A stretch of DNA of 64,000 nt, taken from the NCBI RefSeq assembly GCF_002386445.1, contig NZ_DGIR01000026.1, forward strand, positions 186,001 through 250,000. The letters run 5' to 3'. A program made the position numbers and the translations under genes. This document shows positions 27,013-37,445 of this stretch, in pieces. Positions within the stretch are counted from its first letter, which is position 1. Every line of letters begins with the position of its first letter. A model generated the notes under the pieces. The model was not told the origin of the DNA. It was given only the letters and a program-made list of their open reading frames with translations, and searched no databases. Source of the DNA: Pseudomonas sp. UBA4617 (GTDB taxonomy: Bacteria; Pseudomonadota; Gammaproteobacteria; Pseudomonadales; Pseudomonadaceae).

Positions 27013-28485
27013 TTAGAAAACCGAGTTGTAGCCGCCCAGCTCGACCTGGACCGACTTGATGCGAGTGTATTGAGCCAGCGAGCTGATGCCGTTTTCACGG
27101 CCGACACCCGACTGCTTGTAGCCACCCACCGGCATTTCGGCCGGCGATTCGCCCCAGGCATTGATCCAGCAGATACCCGCTTCCAGCTTGTGAATGATGC
27201 GGTGGGCGCGGCTGATGTCGTTGGTGCACACACCGGCGGCCAGGCCATACTCGGTGTCGTTGGCGCGGCGGATGACTTCTTCTTCGGTTTCGTAGGTGAG
27301 GATGCTCATCACCGGGCCGAAGATTTCTTCCTTGACGATGGTCATGTCGTCGGTGCAATCGGTGAACACTGTCGGGGCGACGAAGGCACCCTTGGCGAAA
27401 TCACCTTCGGTCATGCGCTCGCCACCGCACAGCACGCGGGCGCCTTCTTCCTTGCCCTTGGCGATGTAGCCGAGCACGCTTTCCATGTGCTGGAAGCTGA
27501 CCAGCGGGCCGAAGTTGGTGTTCTCGTCTTCCGGGTTGCCAGCACGAATGCGCGCAACGCGCTCGACGATCTTGGCTTCGAAGGCCGCCTTCATTGCCGC
27601 CGGGATGAACACGCGGGTGCCGTTGGTGCACACCTGGCCCGAGCTGTAGAAGTTGGCCATCATGGCGATGTCGGCGGCCTTGTCCAGGTCGGCGTCGGCA
27701 CAGATGATCAGCGGCGACTTGCCGCCCAGTTCCATGGTGACTTCCTTGAGCGACGAGCTCGAGGCGCTTGCCATCACCTTCTTGCCAGTGGTGGTGCCGC
27801 CGGTGAAGGAGACTTTCTCGATGCGCGGGTGCTCGGTCAGCCAGGTGCCGACTTCGCGGCCGCTGCCGGTCAGGACGTTGAACACGCCGTTCGGCAGGCC
27901 GGCTTCGGTGTAGATCTCGGCCAGTTTGAGGGTCGTCAGCGAGGTCACTTCCGACGGTTTGAAGATCATCGCGTTGCCAGCGGCCAGGGCCGGGGCGGAT
28001 TTCCACAGGGCGATCTGAATCGGGTAGTTCCAGGCGCCGATGCCGACGGTCACGCCCAGCGGCTCGCGGCGGGTGTAGACGAAGGACGACTCGCGCAGCG
28101 GGATCTGCTCGCCTTCGATGGCCGGTACCAGGCCGGCATAGTACTCCAGTACGTCGGCGCCGGTGACGATGTCGACGTAGCGGGTTTCCGAGTACGACTT
28201 GCCGGTGTCCAGGGTTTCCAGCATGGCCAGTTCGTCGTTGCGCTCGCGGAGGATGTCCACGGCGCGGCGCAGGATGCGCGAACGCTGCATGGCGGTCATC
28301 GCGGCCCAGACCTTCTGGCCGCGTTCGGCGCTTTCGACGGCCTTCTCGACGTCTGCCTGAGTGGCACGTTGAACGTGGGCGAGGACTTCGCCGGTGGCCG
28401 GGTTGATGGCTTCGAAAGTGGCATCGCTGCCAGCGTCGACGTAAGCGCCATCAATGTAGAGTTTTTGCGTTCCGAAACGGGCCAT
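27013..28485 (-). CDS. betB: Betaine aldehyde dehydrogenase
   Basis: 490 residues. It oxidises betaine aldehyde to glycine betaine with NAD(P). The catalytic glutamate is in MELGGKSPL (about 252) and the catalytic cysteine in SSGQVCTNGTRVF (about 286). The coenzyme site SFTGGTTTGKKV precedes them. ATG 28485 (MARFGTQKLYIDG) has GAGGAC upstream and gives the length known for pseudomonad BetB; the frame open to 28545 is not used. It lies between betI and betA on one strand. Confidence 0.97.
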   Translation of the reverse strand: MARFGTQKLYIDGAYVDAGSDATFEAINPATGEVLAHVQRATQADVEKAVESAERGQKVWAAMTAMQRSRILRRAVDILRERNDELAMLETLDTGKSYSETRYVDIVTGADVLEYYAGLVPAIEGEQIPLRESSFVYTRREPLGVTVGIGAWNYPIQIALWKSAPALAAGNAMIFKPSEVTSLTTLKLAEIYTEAGLPNGVFNVLTGSGREVGTWLTEHPRIEKVSFTGGTTTGKKVMASASSSSLKEVTMELGGKSPLIICADADLDKAADIAMMANFYSSGQVCTNGTRVFIPAAMKAAFEAKIVERVARIRAGNPEDENTNFGPLVSFQHMESVLGYIAKGKEEGARVLCGGERMTEGDFAKGAFVAPTVFTDCTDDMTIVKEEIFGPVMSILTYETEEEVIRRANDTEYGLAAGVCTNDISRAHRIIHKLEAGICWINAWGESPAEMPVGGYKQSGVGRENGISSLAQYTRIKSVQVELGGYNSVF

Positions 28486-28522
28486 AGTGTCCTCGCAAGT
28501 GCAGTGTGTGGTTGGCTGCGCG

Positions 28523-29179
28523 TCACGCTCCTGCCGGGTCGACAAGTGCCGTGCGTGCTTGATCAGCAGGCTGGTCGGTTATGCCCAGGGTGTGCTGTTT
28601 AGCCAGTTGTAGATCCATGTATTCGTAAGCAATCCGTATCGCCTGGTCGGTGTCGAATGCATCACCCGACAGGGCGCCACGCAGCCACAAGCCGTCGATC
28701 AGGGCTGCCAGGCCGCGGGCGGCCTTGCGCGCATGGTAGAGCGGCAGGGCGCGGCGAAACTGGCAGCACAGGTTGGAATACAATCGGTGGTCGTTGATCC
28801 GCTGCAACCTGTGCAAATCGGGCTGGTGCATGCTGGAAGCCCAGAAGGCCAACCAGGTTTTCATTGCCGGGCCGTTCACCTGGCTGGCATCGAAGTTGCC
28901 CTCGATGATCACTTTAAGGTGGGCGCGCGGGCTGTCGTCCGTCAGGGCCTGGCGACGTGCTCGAACGCCTTCGTTGAGCATGTTCATGATGTAACCCATC
29001 GTCGCTGCGATCAGGCCGTTCTTGTCCCGAAAGTAGTGACTGATGATGCCGTTCGACACACCGGCCAAACGGGCAATCAGCGCAATGCTGGCATCCCCCA
29101 GTCCGACCTGATCGACCGCCTGCAACGTGGCTTCGATCAACTGCTGGCGGCGGATGGGTTGCATACCGACCTTGGGCAT
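28523..29179 (-). CDS. betI: TetR-family repressor of the bet genes
   Basis: 218 residues. BetI represses choline-to-betaine genes and is relieved by choline. The helix-turn-helix is at about 27-56 (GLGDASIALIARLAGVSNGIISHYFRDKNGLI) and the C-terminal half is the ligand domain. It is the first gene of betIBA and is divergent from betT across 474 bp, where a perfect 20-bp dyad lies 69 bp before its start. The C-terminal tail is somewhat longer than the roughly 197 residues I recall for typical BetI. Confidence 0.94.
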   Translation of the reverse strand: MPKVGMQPIRRQQLIEATLQAVDQVGLGDASIALIARLAGVSNGIISHYFRDKNGLIAATMGYIMNMLNEGVRARRQALTDDSPRAHLKVIIEGNFDASQVNGPAMKTWLAFWASSMHQPDLHRLQRINDHRLYSNLCCQFRRALPLYHARKAARGLAALIDGLWLRGALSGDAFDTDQAIRIAYEYMDLQLAKQHTLGITDQPADQARTALVDPAGA

Positions 29180-29247
29180 CTTGCTATCTCCTCAGGCCTG
29201 CGAGCAGGCGACAGGCGCTGACTCGGCGAAGGCCAGTCTATTTTGTT

Positions 29248-29267
29248 TTGATTGAACGTTCAATCAA
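29248..29267. promoter_or_regulatory. BetI operator, perfect 20-bp palindrome
   Basis: TTGATTGAACGTTCAATCAA is a perfect dyad upstream of betI. It matches the ATTGAACGTTCAAT core I associate with BetI operators. Confidence 0.85.
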
Positions 29268-29653
29268 TAAAGAATAAGCTCTGCGACAATTTGTGCCATT
29301 GACAGTTTTTCAGGCGGTCTAAGAAGCACGGATTGACACCCCAGGAAATCGCGTAACCCCCGTAATACAAGGCGTTGACGGGCATGAGCGATGCGAAATG
29401 CAGATTCTGCCGTACGCTCGTCGAGCATGCGGCAGGCCCTTGGAGCGGGCGGGGTGGGCTGTGGCTAATGCGCACACCTCGACCGAGGCGCAGCACTGGC
29501 GACAGGCCACCTGTCTGGTTTTTGCAACGTATCGATTCGGGATCACGGTTTCCAGGGTGCCTTTTATAACACCTGACGCAGTGGGGATATTCCACCAATT
29601 GCTCGGGAACACTGATTAGCCTCCATAGCCGTACTGCCCGGAGCATTCGTGCA
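29268..29653. promoter_or_regulatory. betI-betT intergenic region
   Basis: No gene is visible here. Besides the BetI dyad just outside it, it holds a short hairpin (GACAGG, CCA, CCTGTC at 29501-29515) followed by TGGTTTTTG, which could end a short leader or divergent transcript before betT. CCCGGAGC precedes the betT start. A second BetI-type dyad was not found. Confidence 0.4.
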
Positions 29654-31657
29654 ATGAGTTCTGCCTCACTTACCAAACCCCCCGCCGAGAGGGTCCGGGT
29701 CAACCGCGTGGTGTTCTTCACCTCCGCGCTGATGATCCTTGTTCTGACTGCCTTGCTTATCGCTGTACCCGAAACTGCCGGCCAGGTGCTTGGCGTGGCC
29801 CAGAAGTGGCTGACGCGCACCTTTGGCTGGTACTACATGCTGGTGATCTGTGGTTACCTGCTGTTCGTCGTCTACCTGGCCTTCTCCGACTACGGCAAGC
29901 TCAAGCTTGGCGGCAAGGACGACGAGCCCGACTTCAGCTATGGGGCCTGGGCCGGCATGCTGTTCTCCTCGGGTATCGGTATTTCGCTGCTGTATTTTGG
30001 CGCCTCCGAGCCGCTGGACCACTATTTCAACCCGCCGGAAGGCACCTCGGCCAGCCTTGAGGCCGCGCGCCAGGGCTTGCAGTTGACCTTCCTGCACTGG
30101 GGCCTGCATGGCTGGGCAATCTACGCCCTGGTCGGCCTGGCCGTGGGTTACTTCGCCTACCGCCATAACCAGCCGCTGGCCCTGCGTTCGGCGTTGTACC
30201 CGCTGGTGGGCGAGCGTTGGGTCAAGGGTGCCGCAGGCAACGCCGTGGACATCTTTGGCATGTTCGTGACCTTGCTGGGCCTGGTGACCAACCTTGGCAT
30301 CGGTGCGATGCAGGTGGCCTCGGGCCTGGAATACCTGTTCGGCATGGACCACAGCAAGACCAACCTGCTGGTAGTGATCCTGGTCATGGCCGGTGTGGCC
30401 ACCGTGGCTGCGGTCTCGGGTGTGGAAAACGGCATTCGCCGCCTGTCCAACCTGAACATCATGCTTTTCAGCGGCTTGTTGATCTTCGTGCTGCTGGGAG
30501 GCGAAACCCTGTACCTGCTCAACGGCTTCGTACAGAACATCGGCGATTACCTCAACGGTATCGTGCTGAAGACCTTCGACCTCTACGTGTACGAAGGCTC
30601 GGGTGACAAGTCCGAGCGCTGGTTGGGCCTGTGGACCGTGTTCTACTGGGCCTGGTGGATTTCCTGGGGCCCGTTCGTAGGGATGTTCATCGCCCGTATT
30701 TCCAAGGGCCGCACCGTGCGCCAGCTGGTCATGGGCGTATTGCTGATCCCGCTGGGCTTCACCCTGGCGTGGTTGTCGATCTTCGGCAACACGGCGCTGG
30801 ACCTGGTCATCAACCAGGGTGCGGTGGAACTGGGCAAGACTGCGCTGGAACAGCCGTCGATGTCGATCTACCAGCTGCTGGAATACTTCCCGGCTGCCAA
30901 GATCGTCATTGGTGTGGCAGTGTTCGTCGGGTTCGTACTTTTCCTCACTCCGGCCGACTCCGGCGCGGTGATGATGGCCAACCTGTCGTGCACAGGTGGC
31001 AAGGTCGACGAAGATGCCCCGCACTGGATGGTGGTGTTCTGGTCCGTGGTTATCACCCTGGTGACCATCGGCCTGCTGTTTGCCGGTAACTTCGAAGCCA
31101 TGCAGACCATGGTCGTGCTGGCTGGCCTGCCGTTCTCGGTGGTGCTGGTGCTGTTCATGTTCGGCCTATACAAGGCCATGAAGCAGGACGTGGTGATCGA
31201 GCAGGAGCGCGCCGAACTGGCCGCCCGTGGCCGTCGCGGCTTCAGCGAGCGCCTGACCCAGCTGGAACTGCAGCCGACCCAGGCCGTGGTGCAGCGCTTC
31301 ATGGACAAGCAGGTCAGCCCGGCGTTGAAAGAGGCCGCTGCACAGCTGCAGACTCAGGGCTTCGAGGTGGAAACCCGCGTTGGCCAGTCGCGCAACCTGA
31401 TGGGCTTGCGGGTGATGATGGAAGAGGGCAACCCGTTCGTCTACGAAGTGAGCCTGGACGGCTACATGGCCGCGCCAAGCGAGGCACCGGTCGACGGTGA
31501 GCCGGAAATGCGCCAGCGCTTCTACCGCGCCGAGGTCTACCTGCACGACGGCAGTCAGGAGTACGACCTGATGGGCTTTACCCCCGAGCAGATCGTGCGT
31601 GATGTGCTCGACCAGTTCGAGAGCCATCGCCAGGTGCTTAGCCGCGTCTATAGCTGA
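29654..31657 (+). CDS. betT: BCCT-family choline transporter
   Basis: 667 residues. It imports choline by proton symport across the inner membrane. Twelve membrane segments lie between about 20 and 510, with the BCCT hallmarks GIGISLLYFGASEPLDHY and WTVFYWAWWISWGPFVGMFIARISKGRTVRQ. A cytoplasmic C-terminal domain of about 140 residues (from LAARGRRGFSERL) is typical of BetT and involved in osmosensing in relatives. It is divergent from betIBA, the products of which convert its substrate. Confidence 0.96.
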   Translation: MSSASLTKPPAERVRVNRVVFFTSALMILVLTALLIAVPETAGQVLGVAQKWLTRTFGWYYMLVICGYLLFVVYLAFSDYGKLKLGGKDDEPDFSYGAWAGMLFSSGIGISLLYFGASEPLDHYFNPPEGTSASLEAARQGLQLTFLHWGLHGWAIYALVGLAVGYFAYRHNQPLALRSALYPLVGERWVKGAAGNAVDIFGMFVTLLGLVTNLGIGAMQVASGLEYLFGMDHSKTNLLVVILVMAGVATVAAVSGVENGIRRLSNLNIMLFSGLLIFVLLGGETLYLLNGFVQNIGDYLNGIVLKTFDLYVYEGSGDKSERWLGLWTVFYWAWWISWGPFVGMFIARISKGRTVRQLVMGVLLIPLGFTLAWLSIFGNTALDLVINQGAVELGKTALEQPSMSIYQLLEYFPAAKIVIGVAVFVGFVLFLTPADSGAVMMANLSCTGGKVDEDAPHWMVVFWSVVITLVTIGLLFAGNFEAMQTMVVLAGLPFSVVLVLFMFGLYKAMKQDVVIEQERAELAARGRRGFSERLTQLELQPTQAVVQRFMDKQVSPALKEAAAQLQTQGFEVETRVGQSRNLMGLRVMMEEGNPFVYEVSLDGYMAAPSEAPVDGEPEMRQRFYRAEVYLHDGSQEYDLMGFTPEQIVRDVLDQFESHRQVLSRVYS

Positions 31658-31663
31658 CCGCCC

Positions 31664-31699
31664 GGCAGGTTGCGGCACCGCCAGGTGCCGCCGCCTGCC
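31664..31699 (+). other. Long hairpin after betT
   Basis: GGCAGG plus GCGGCACC pair with GGTGCCGC plus CCTGCC, with a 2-nt internal loop and a GCCA tetraloop. No T-run follows, so it may mark a transcript 3' end by processing rather than intrinsic termination. Confidence 0.55.
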
Positions 31700-32006
31700 A
31701 GCAGCAATATGAAGCACCGCCTTCGGTTACATCTCCAGGAGGCGGTATTCAGCAGGTGGGGTGGTGATGCACATCGTACATTGAGAGATCCTGTTGATCA
31801 TGGACTGGATGAATACCGACTACGGTTCTCGATCGCCCGGCGAGCAAGGCCGAACATCTCGGCATTTGCCATGGGCACGATGACGTTCTCGTTCTGTGCC
31901 ACTACCTGCCTGACTGCCAGGCCGGCAGGCAAATAAATATGTAAGCCTCACTGGGTGGCGCGGTCGCGCATGGTAACGGCTCATAGTCGTAGCTGGAGCC
32001 AATCGC
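31700..32006. other. Gene-free gap before the large toxin-like gene
   Basis: I see no credible gene here. A small open frame at 31670-31936 has no ribosome site or recognisable protein pattern. The end of the gap holds GCTGGAGCC, a good ribosome site six bases before ATG 32007. Confidence 0.5.
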
Positions 32007-35000
32007 ATGACCCTTACCACCGAACCCTTCGCCCCCCATGCGCAGAGGGACATGATCGCAGCACAGTTCGCAACACGCCCGACGTTGCGCCAAGTGTTGG
32101 ACACCAAGCTGTTCAGCGCCCTCGTCGCACGTTATCCACAGCTGGCTTCTCACTTTCCCGAACGTGATTCCAGCGAAGGGTTCACCGTGACCCTGGCGCG
32201 CAATGGCAAGATCGACCTGCAGAGCCTGGCCACGGTGCTGCTCGACGGGCTGGTTCAAGGCCGGCCGGCAGCCTTCACCGAGCAGCATCACCTGAGCGCC
32301 GAGCCTCCCGCCAGCGGGCTTTCCGAGGTTATCGAACACAGTGGCTTGCAGTCGCTGAACGTGCGCTTGCACGAACTGAATGCTGTTTTCGATGAAGTCC
32401 TGGCCTCGCTGATCGAAGATTTTCAGCGGGCGCAGATCGACTACTGGAATGCCGAAGCTCGCCCGAATCCCGATGATGCTGGTGTCGGCAGGCACCGCTG
32501 GATGCAGCAAGCGCTGCGGATGGCGCTGGCAGGCAGCGTATCGCGGGCCCAATTGGAGGATGACGAACGCACGTTGGTCAACGAACTGCTGTTGGGCGTG
32601 AGCGGGATCCAGGTCACCACGCTGGGCTTTTCCCGGACCGTTGATGAGCGCGAGCAGGTGTTCATGCCGGGGGACCTGTTGATCGAGGCTGAGCGAGACG
32701 AGCGCAAGCTAATCCTGTGGTGCACGCTGTCTGGCGCGGTCAGGGCGTTCGCTGATGTGCTGGAATTCAGCGAAGCGCTGCGTGACTACTCGGCGGTGCG
32801 CTGCCGGGCCGACGAGCTGACCTGGCGCAGGTACGCCTTCGAGGGTGATGTCTTCATGCAGCAATCCGGGTTGCTGCTGGCCCTGTTGCTTGATGATGTG
32901 GCACAAGTCAAGTTGTCGTCGATGGCCGATGGTGCCGAACTGGAAGCGGTGATGAGCGTACTCACCGACCCGTCCCGGCTTTTCCTCAACGAGGACCGTT
33001 CTGAAGATATCGACGTGACTTCGGCCTTGCCTGAATGGCTGTTGGCCGCCAGTAGTCGTGACCGTTTCGAGTATCAGGTGGCATTGCTGGATGCCTCGAT
33101 CGCCCAGGCGCTGAGCAAGGGATGCACTTCGCTGGGCGGTCTGCAAGACCTTCACAGCTATGCCGCAGATCGCTTGCGCAAGCAGATGCTCGACGATTAC
33201 CCAACTGAAGCCAATTACTTCCCGGATGACCTGATACTGAAGGTGTCCATTCCCGACACCACTGTCGACAAAGACTTGCCCGTCACCCTCAAGGATGGCG
33301 GCAGCCTGACCCTCACCCAGCTGGCAATCGGGCACCTGGATGCCCTGTCGGGCGGCATCATCAGCAGCATTAGCCATAGGGAAAACCAGTTGATCATGGA
33401 CTGGATGAATCCGGTCTATATCAGTAGCCTGATCGAGCGTGTGGACATTGGTGGCAACTATCCTGTGCATGCCGCCGAAGTGCTCAATGACAGGGCCACA
33501 TTGACGGAGCGCGGCAAGCTGTTTGGCCGTGAATGGCGTTATGGACTGTTGTTCGACGGCTTGAAGGCCAAGGTCGAGGGCAACCTGAGCGAGAGTGCCT
33601 GGCATGCGCTGGCCGAGTTCTGCCGCAGCGGACGGGACCTGAGGGTGAATGTGGGTATCGCCCCCTTGGCCTTCAGGGCGGCCCCTGGCCGGCGTCAGGT
33701 CGACGAGGTTGTGTGCATGTATGTGATCGCCCTGACCCACCCTTCGGTGGTGCTGCTGTACCGGCCGCTTTATGCACAACAGACGCTACTGCAGTACGAC
33801 GATCAGGACGGCCTGATGAACGCCATAAGGGAGCCTGGCGACCTGCAGGACAGTGTGCTCGCCTGGTTGCCGGAAAGTGCGCGATCCATCTACGCCTATG
33901 GCGGTTTCATCGAACCTCACCTGGGTCGCCCGATCATCGATACTTCGATCCTGCCATCACCGGTCGCGCCGCCGAGATTGATGCTACGGAACTATCTGTC
34001 CGATATCGACGTGCGCATGTTCGCCAGCAAGCGCGCAGCGCTGATCGAACTGGCGGACCGGCAGACGGTGTCGAATGCCGAGCATCGCTGGGCGGTGGTG
34101 AAGACGTTCGGTTGGCTGTTCTTCGACCTGGTAGCGCCGGTATTGCCGGGCCTGCTGGGCCGGGTCGCTGCCTTGGTGGGCCTGCTGTCGCCGTTGCTGG
34201 AAAAGACCCCGGCTTCGCAGCGTGGCTTATCGGATACGGTAATGAGTGCGAACCTAGTGGCTACCGTAGCCATGGCGCTCATGCATGGTCGACAGGGCGA
34301 GATTGCCCGCGCACCGCGAATGATTCATGCCGAACCGATCTACAAGGCCCTTGCACCTAGAGACCCCGCTATCTGGCGGCCCGCTGAGGTGGTGTCCACA
34401 GTGGAAACCTCCATCGGTTCGCTACGGGAGGAAGTGGGGCCGGTATCGCTGGGGCACGGTTGGGGGCAAGGGCCGGTGGCACAAGCTAAGGCGTTGGCCC
34501 CGTATGTCGCCGACATCGATCTGACTGGCGCTACGCGCAGCAATGGCCTCGAGCGTGTTGGCGAACGGTTCTATGTGGTCATTGACGGGAATGCCTACCA
34601 GGTGCTGCACGACGATCATGGGCGGCGCATCGTTGGCCCTGACGGTGAGCATGGCCCGCTGTTGGTGGATGATGGCATATGGCGCATAAGAACCGATGGT
34701 TTCCTGCCTGGAGGCGGAGGCCGAGGTGAGCGGAGGGCGCCGCAGGAAAGATTCGACCGCGTGACGGGTCAAGCAACGGAACTGCTTGGTGAGCTGCAAC
34801 AGCGTCAATACGAGACGGTCAGGTTGTCCCAGAAATGTCAGCAACTGTTTTCGGAGCTTAATACGCTCAAAGGCATGAGGGACAAGTTCCTGCAGATGCC
34901 GGACCAACAAGCTGATCAGCGTGCGCGGCTGGTCGCTTCCACCGAAGAAAAGATCGCGACGAAAAAGGGCGAGCACCGCGAAGCAAGCACCCAGTTCGTC

Positions 35001-36654
35001 AACGACCTGCGTGATGTCATCGGCCGGAACAAGCGACTGGTCGGGCTGCTGAACACCGCTGCCGAATTGAAAACCCATTACTCCAGATTGGTATCCCGGT
35101 TCTCGCTGGCAACGATCGAGAAGGCACGGCTTGAATCATACGCCGAGATCGTCAGATGCAGCGAAAACATGCTGCACCAGGTACTGCAAAATGCCGAGCC
35201 CGGTGAAGTCTATCGGCTGGAGGATGAGCTGATTGGGCGTAACGTCAAAGACGTAGAGGGGCAGTACCTGGAGTACAAGCGCCGCATCGTAGGCCTGGTC
35301 GAAATCACCAGGCAGGCCGTGGAAGCGAGTGCCAACCTCGACGAATTCATCGTTCTGGTGCCCGAGGATCATGTGATGAGCTCGGTTCTGGATGAAAATG
35401 GCCAGCCGAGAACCGTGGGTGGATTAGTCGCGAAACGTACAGCCACGACGCTGGACATGCAGCTCGGGCAGGCTATGTTCCATGCAGAGCTCTCGTTCAA
35501 TCTGGAGCAGGAAGGCGCTGTCAATCGGGCGGACGACAGGCGCAAGCTTGTCAGCGAAGCATTGAAAGTCGCCAGCAATGCTCACGCCCAACTCCTTACG
35601 AGCAACCTGCCGCCCGCAGATCGTATCGAAGTGCTGCAAGTGGCCTGGGATGAATACAGCGCTGCCATCATCAATAGCATCGACATGAGGCGCGGGGTTG
35701 ACCCCGTTGTGAATCCCGCCATGCTCGAGGCTTTCGAACAGGACATGATGGCGTTGAAGCAGTCGGCCAACACCCTGTTGGTCGAGGCAATGTGGGAGCT
35801 TGAAGGCCGAGCTCCCTCGGCACGTCGTGCCTATCCTGTCGAGCAGGCGCAGCAGTTCGTGGTGTATGGCCGGGACGGTCAGATTGCCATAGGCCGTCAG
35901 GTCGATGACGGGGGGGGCGCCCGTGGTCGAGGTGACCAGCCGATCGGGCGATATGGCGGTGCTCAAGCGCTTCGACAGGGTCGATGGCGTATGGACCGAG
36001 CGGGTACCAGCCCCGACAATACCTGATCGCGCCCGCGCGGAGCTGGTCGGGCATGCCCTGTATCTGCTGTCCCAGGACACAGCCCTTGAGCGAATGATCG
36101 AGCAAAAGGCACGCGAAGGCGTGAGTACTCGAGATCTGAAAAACCTCCTCGACGACCATATCGGCCAACTCCGTACCCACGCCGACGCGTTGCAGAGCGA
36201 CGAAGGTTTCACCCATGGAAAACTGGTCGAAAAGCTGAGCAGCTGGACGCAGCGACGCCAGGAGTTGCTGATCAGGATCTATTCCATTACGCCTTACCCT
36301 GAAGCTGAGGGTTTACGCTACCTGCATCAGCAACAGCGGATCTCGATCGAATACCGTGGTCCGCGGAAGGTATTGAAGGACAATTCCTCCATGGATGAAT
36401 ATGCGATTCGCCTGCGCGACAGTAAGGCTGGCAAAGCCAAAAAGATCATCTGGGCTGCACACTTTCACTTCGGTTCGCCTGATGCCTTGCCAGCGGAGTT
36501 CACCGTGGGCCATCTCAAGACCTGGGAGCAGCGCTTCCTGGGCCCCCAGGATGCCCCGGCATTGGCTGAGCGCGGCCAACGACTGCATCGGGGCCGGTTG
36601 ACACTTGCCCAGGCATCGGCCGTTTTCAGCGAGGCTTGGAACCGCCCATCCTGA
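32007..36654 (+). pseudogene. Very large DUF6543/dermonecrotic-toxin-like protein, frameshifted at an eight-G run
   Basis: Frame 1 gives 1339 residues (32007-36026), of which the last ~38 look random. The adjoining frame from 35905 to 36654 continues the protein. Removing one G from the run at 35910-35917 joins them into 1548 residues reading VDDGGAPVVEVTS across the joint. The N-terminal part resembles DUF6543 toxins (FATRPTLRQVLDTKLFSALVARYP). A hydrophobic segment is at about 696-735 (FGWLFFDLVAPVLPGLLGRVAALVGLLSPLL), and a long charged, helical, probably coiled-coil region at about 910-1170. The C-terminus contains IIWAAHFHFGSP and FTVGHLKTWEQRFLG. Function is inferred only from family resemblance. 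It is either phase-variable, decaying, or has a sequencing error. Confidence 0.7.
35910..35917 (+). repeat. Homopolymer of eight G at the frameshift
   Basis: Eight G follow GATGAC. Seven would keep the long frame open to 36654; eight send it to a stop at 36026. Confidence 0.9.
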
Positions 36655-36669
36655 ACCTTGCGCTGACGC

Positions 36670-37437
36670 TCAGCGGTTCTGGTAACGGCCATTGCGGCCA
36701 TGTGCCGGCATGGCCTGGTTGGCGCGTTCCGCAATCATCTGGCGCAGGCCGATCAATTCGATCCCCTGGCTCTTGAGCCTGGGGATTTCCCGTTCCAGCA
36801 CTGCCAAGGTCTGTGGATAAGGGTGTCCAATCAGCACCGCCGAGCCTTGTTTGCGCGCCAGGGCGATACCCTGTTGCAACTGAGCGGTAATGGCCTCGGG
36901 TGTGCGTACGTCATCCAGAAATACATCCCGTGACACATGCGCGACATCCTGTGCCTGCGCCTCGGCTGCGGCGACGGTGGCGGCACTGGTGCGACTGTCG
37001 ACAAAGAACAGATGGCGCCGCTGCAGCTCGCCCATCAACCACGTCATGGGGTCACGCTGTGCCGTCATGCGGCTGCCCATGTGGTTGTTGATGCCGGCTG
37101 CGTAGGGCACCTTGGCCAATGCTGCGTCCAGGCGCCGCGCCAGTTCTTCGATGGCGATACCTGGGTGCCAGGCATAGGGCCCGGTGGCCGGGTCCATGGG
37201 CATGTGCAGGATCACCGTCTTGCCGGCCTTGTGCGCCTGGCGTGCAAAGTCGGTGGCATGCGGGGTGTCGGGCATGATCGCCATGGTCACCGGCCCGGGC
37301 AGGGCCAGGGTACGGCCGTCACGCTCGGGGCTCTGGCCCAGGTCGTCGATGATGATGCTCATGTAGGCCTTGCTGGCCGGCGCCGCTTGCGCGATTCCGG
37401 CCATCAGGCAGAACAACAGGCACAGCAGATAACGCAT
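36670..37437 (-). CDS. Divergent polysaccharide deacetylase family protein (YibQ-like)
   Basis: 255 residues with a signal peptide (MRYLLCLLFCLMAGIAQAA, cut near 19). The fold is the divergent polysaccharide deacetylase group: MSIIIDDLGQSPERD with the metal-binding aspartate pair near 30, VILHMPMDP, NNHMGSRMT near 117-125 with the metal-binding histidine, and LFFVDSRTS. It is probably periplasmic; the substrate is not known. It starts 8 bp after the ctpA stop, so gpmI, envC, ctpA and this gene form one minus-strand cluster, a context that suggests cell-wall work. Confidence 0.9.
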   Translation of the reverse strand: MRYLLCLLFCLMAGIAQAAPASKAYMSIIIDDLGQSPERDGRTLALPGPVTMAIMPDTPHATDFARQAHKAGKTVILHMPMDPATGPYAWHPGIAIEELARRLDAALAKVPYAAGINNHMGSRMTAQRDPMTWLMGELQRRHLFFVDSRTSAATVAAAEAQAQDVAHVSRDVFLDDVRTPEAITAQLQQGIALARKQGSAVLIGHPYPQTLAVLEREIPRLKSQGIELIGLRQMIAERANQAMPAHGRNGRYQNR

Positions 37438-37445
37438 GGGGTAGA

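Noticed and set aside
25436..27016. 526-residue open frame antisense to betA
   Set aside because: Shadow of betA with no motif and no ribosome site; the minus-strand product is a full choline dehydrogenase.
26980..28602. 540-residue open frame antisense to betB
   Set aside because: Shadow of betB, same reasoning; catalytic residues of BetB are all in the minus-strand frame.
29501..29520. Hairpin with T-run before betT read as a betT attenuator or riboswitch
   Set aside because: Only a 6-bp stem with a 3-nt loop; no alternative pairing partner or known choline-sensing element seen.
31670..31936. 88-residue open frame between betT and the large toxin-like gene, considered as an immunity gene
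   Set aside because: No ribosome site, unusual composition and overlap with the post-betT hairpin; no reason to call a protein.
35880..36030. Programmed ribosomal frameshift at the eight-G run
   Set aside because: No slippery heptamer of the usual A/T-rich form and no clear downstream stem or upstream Shine-Dalgarno-like stimulator; plain length variation of the G run is simpler, though not excluded.
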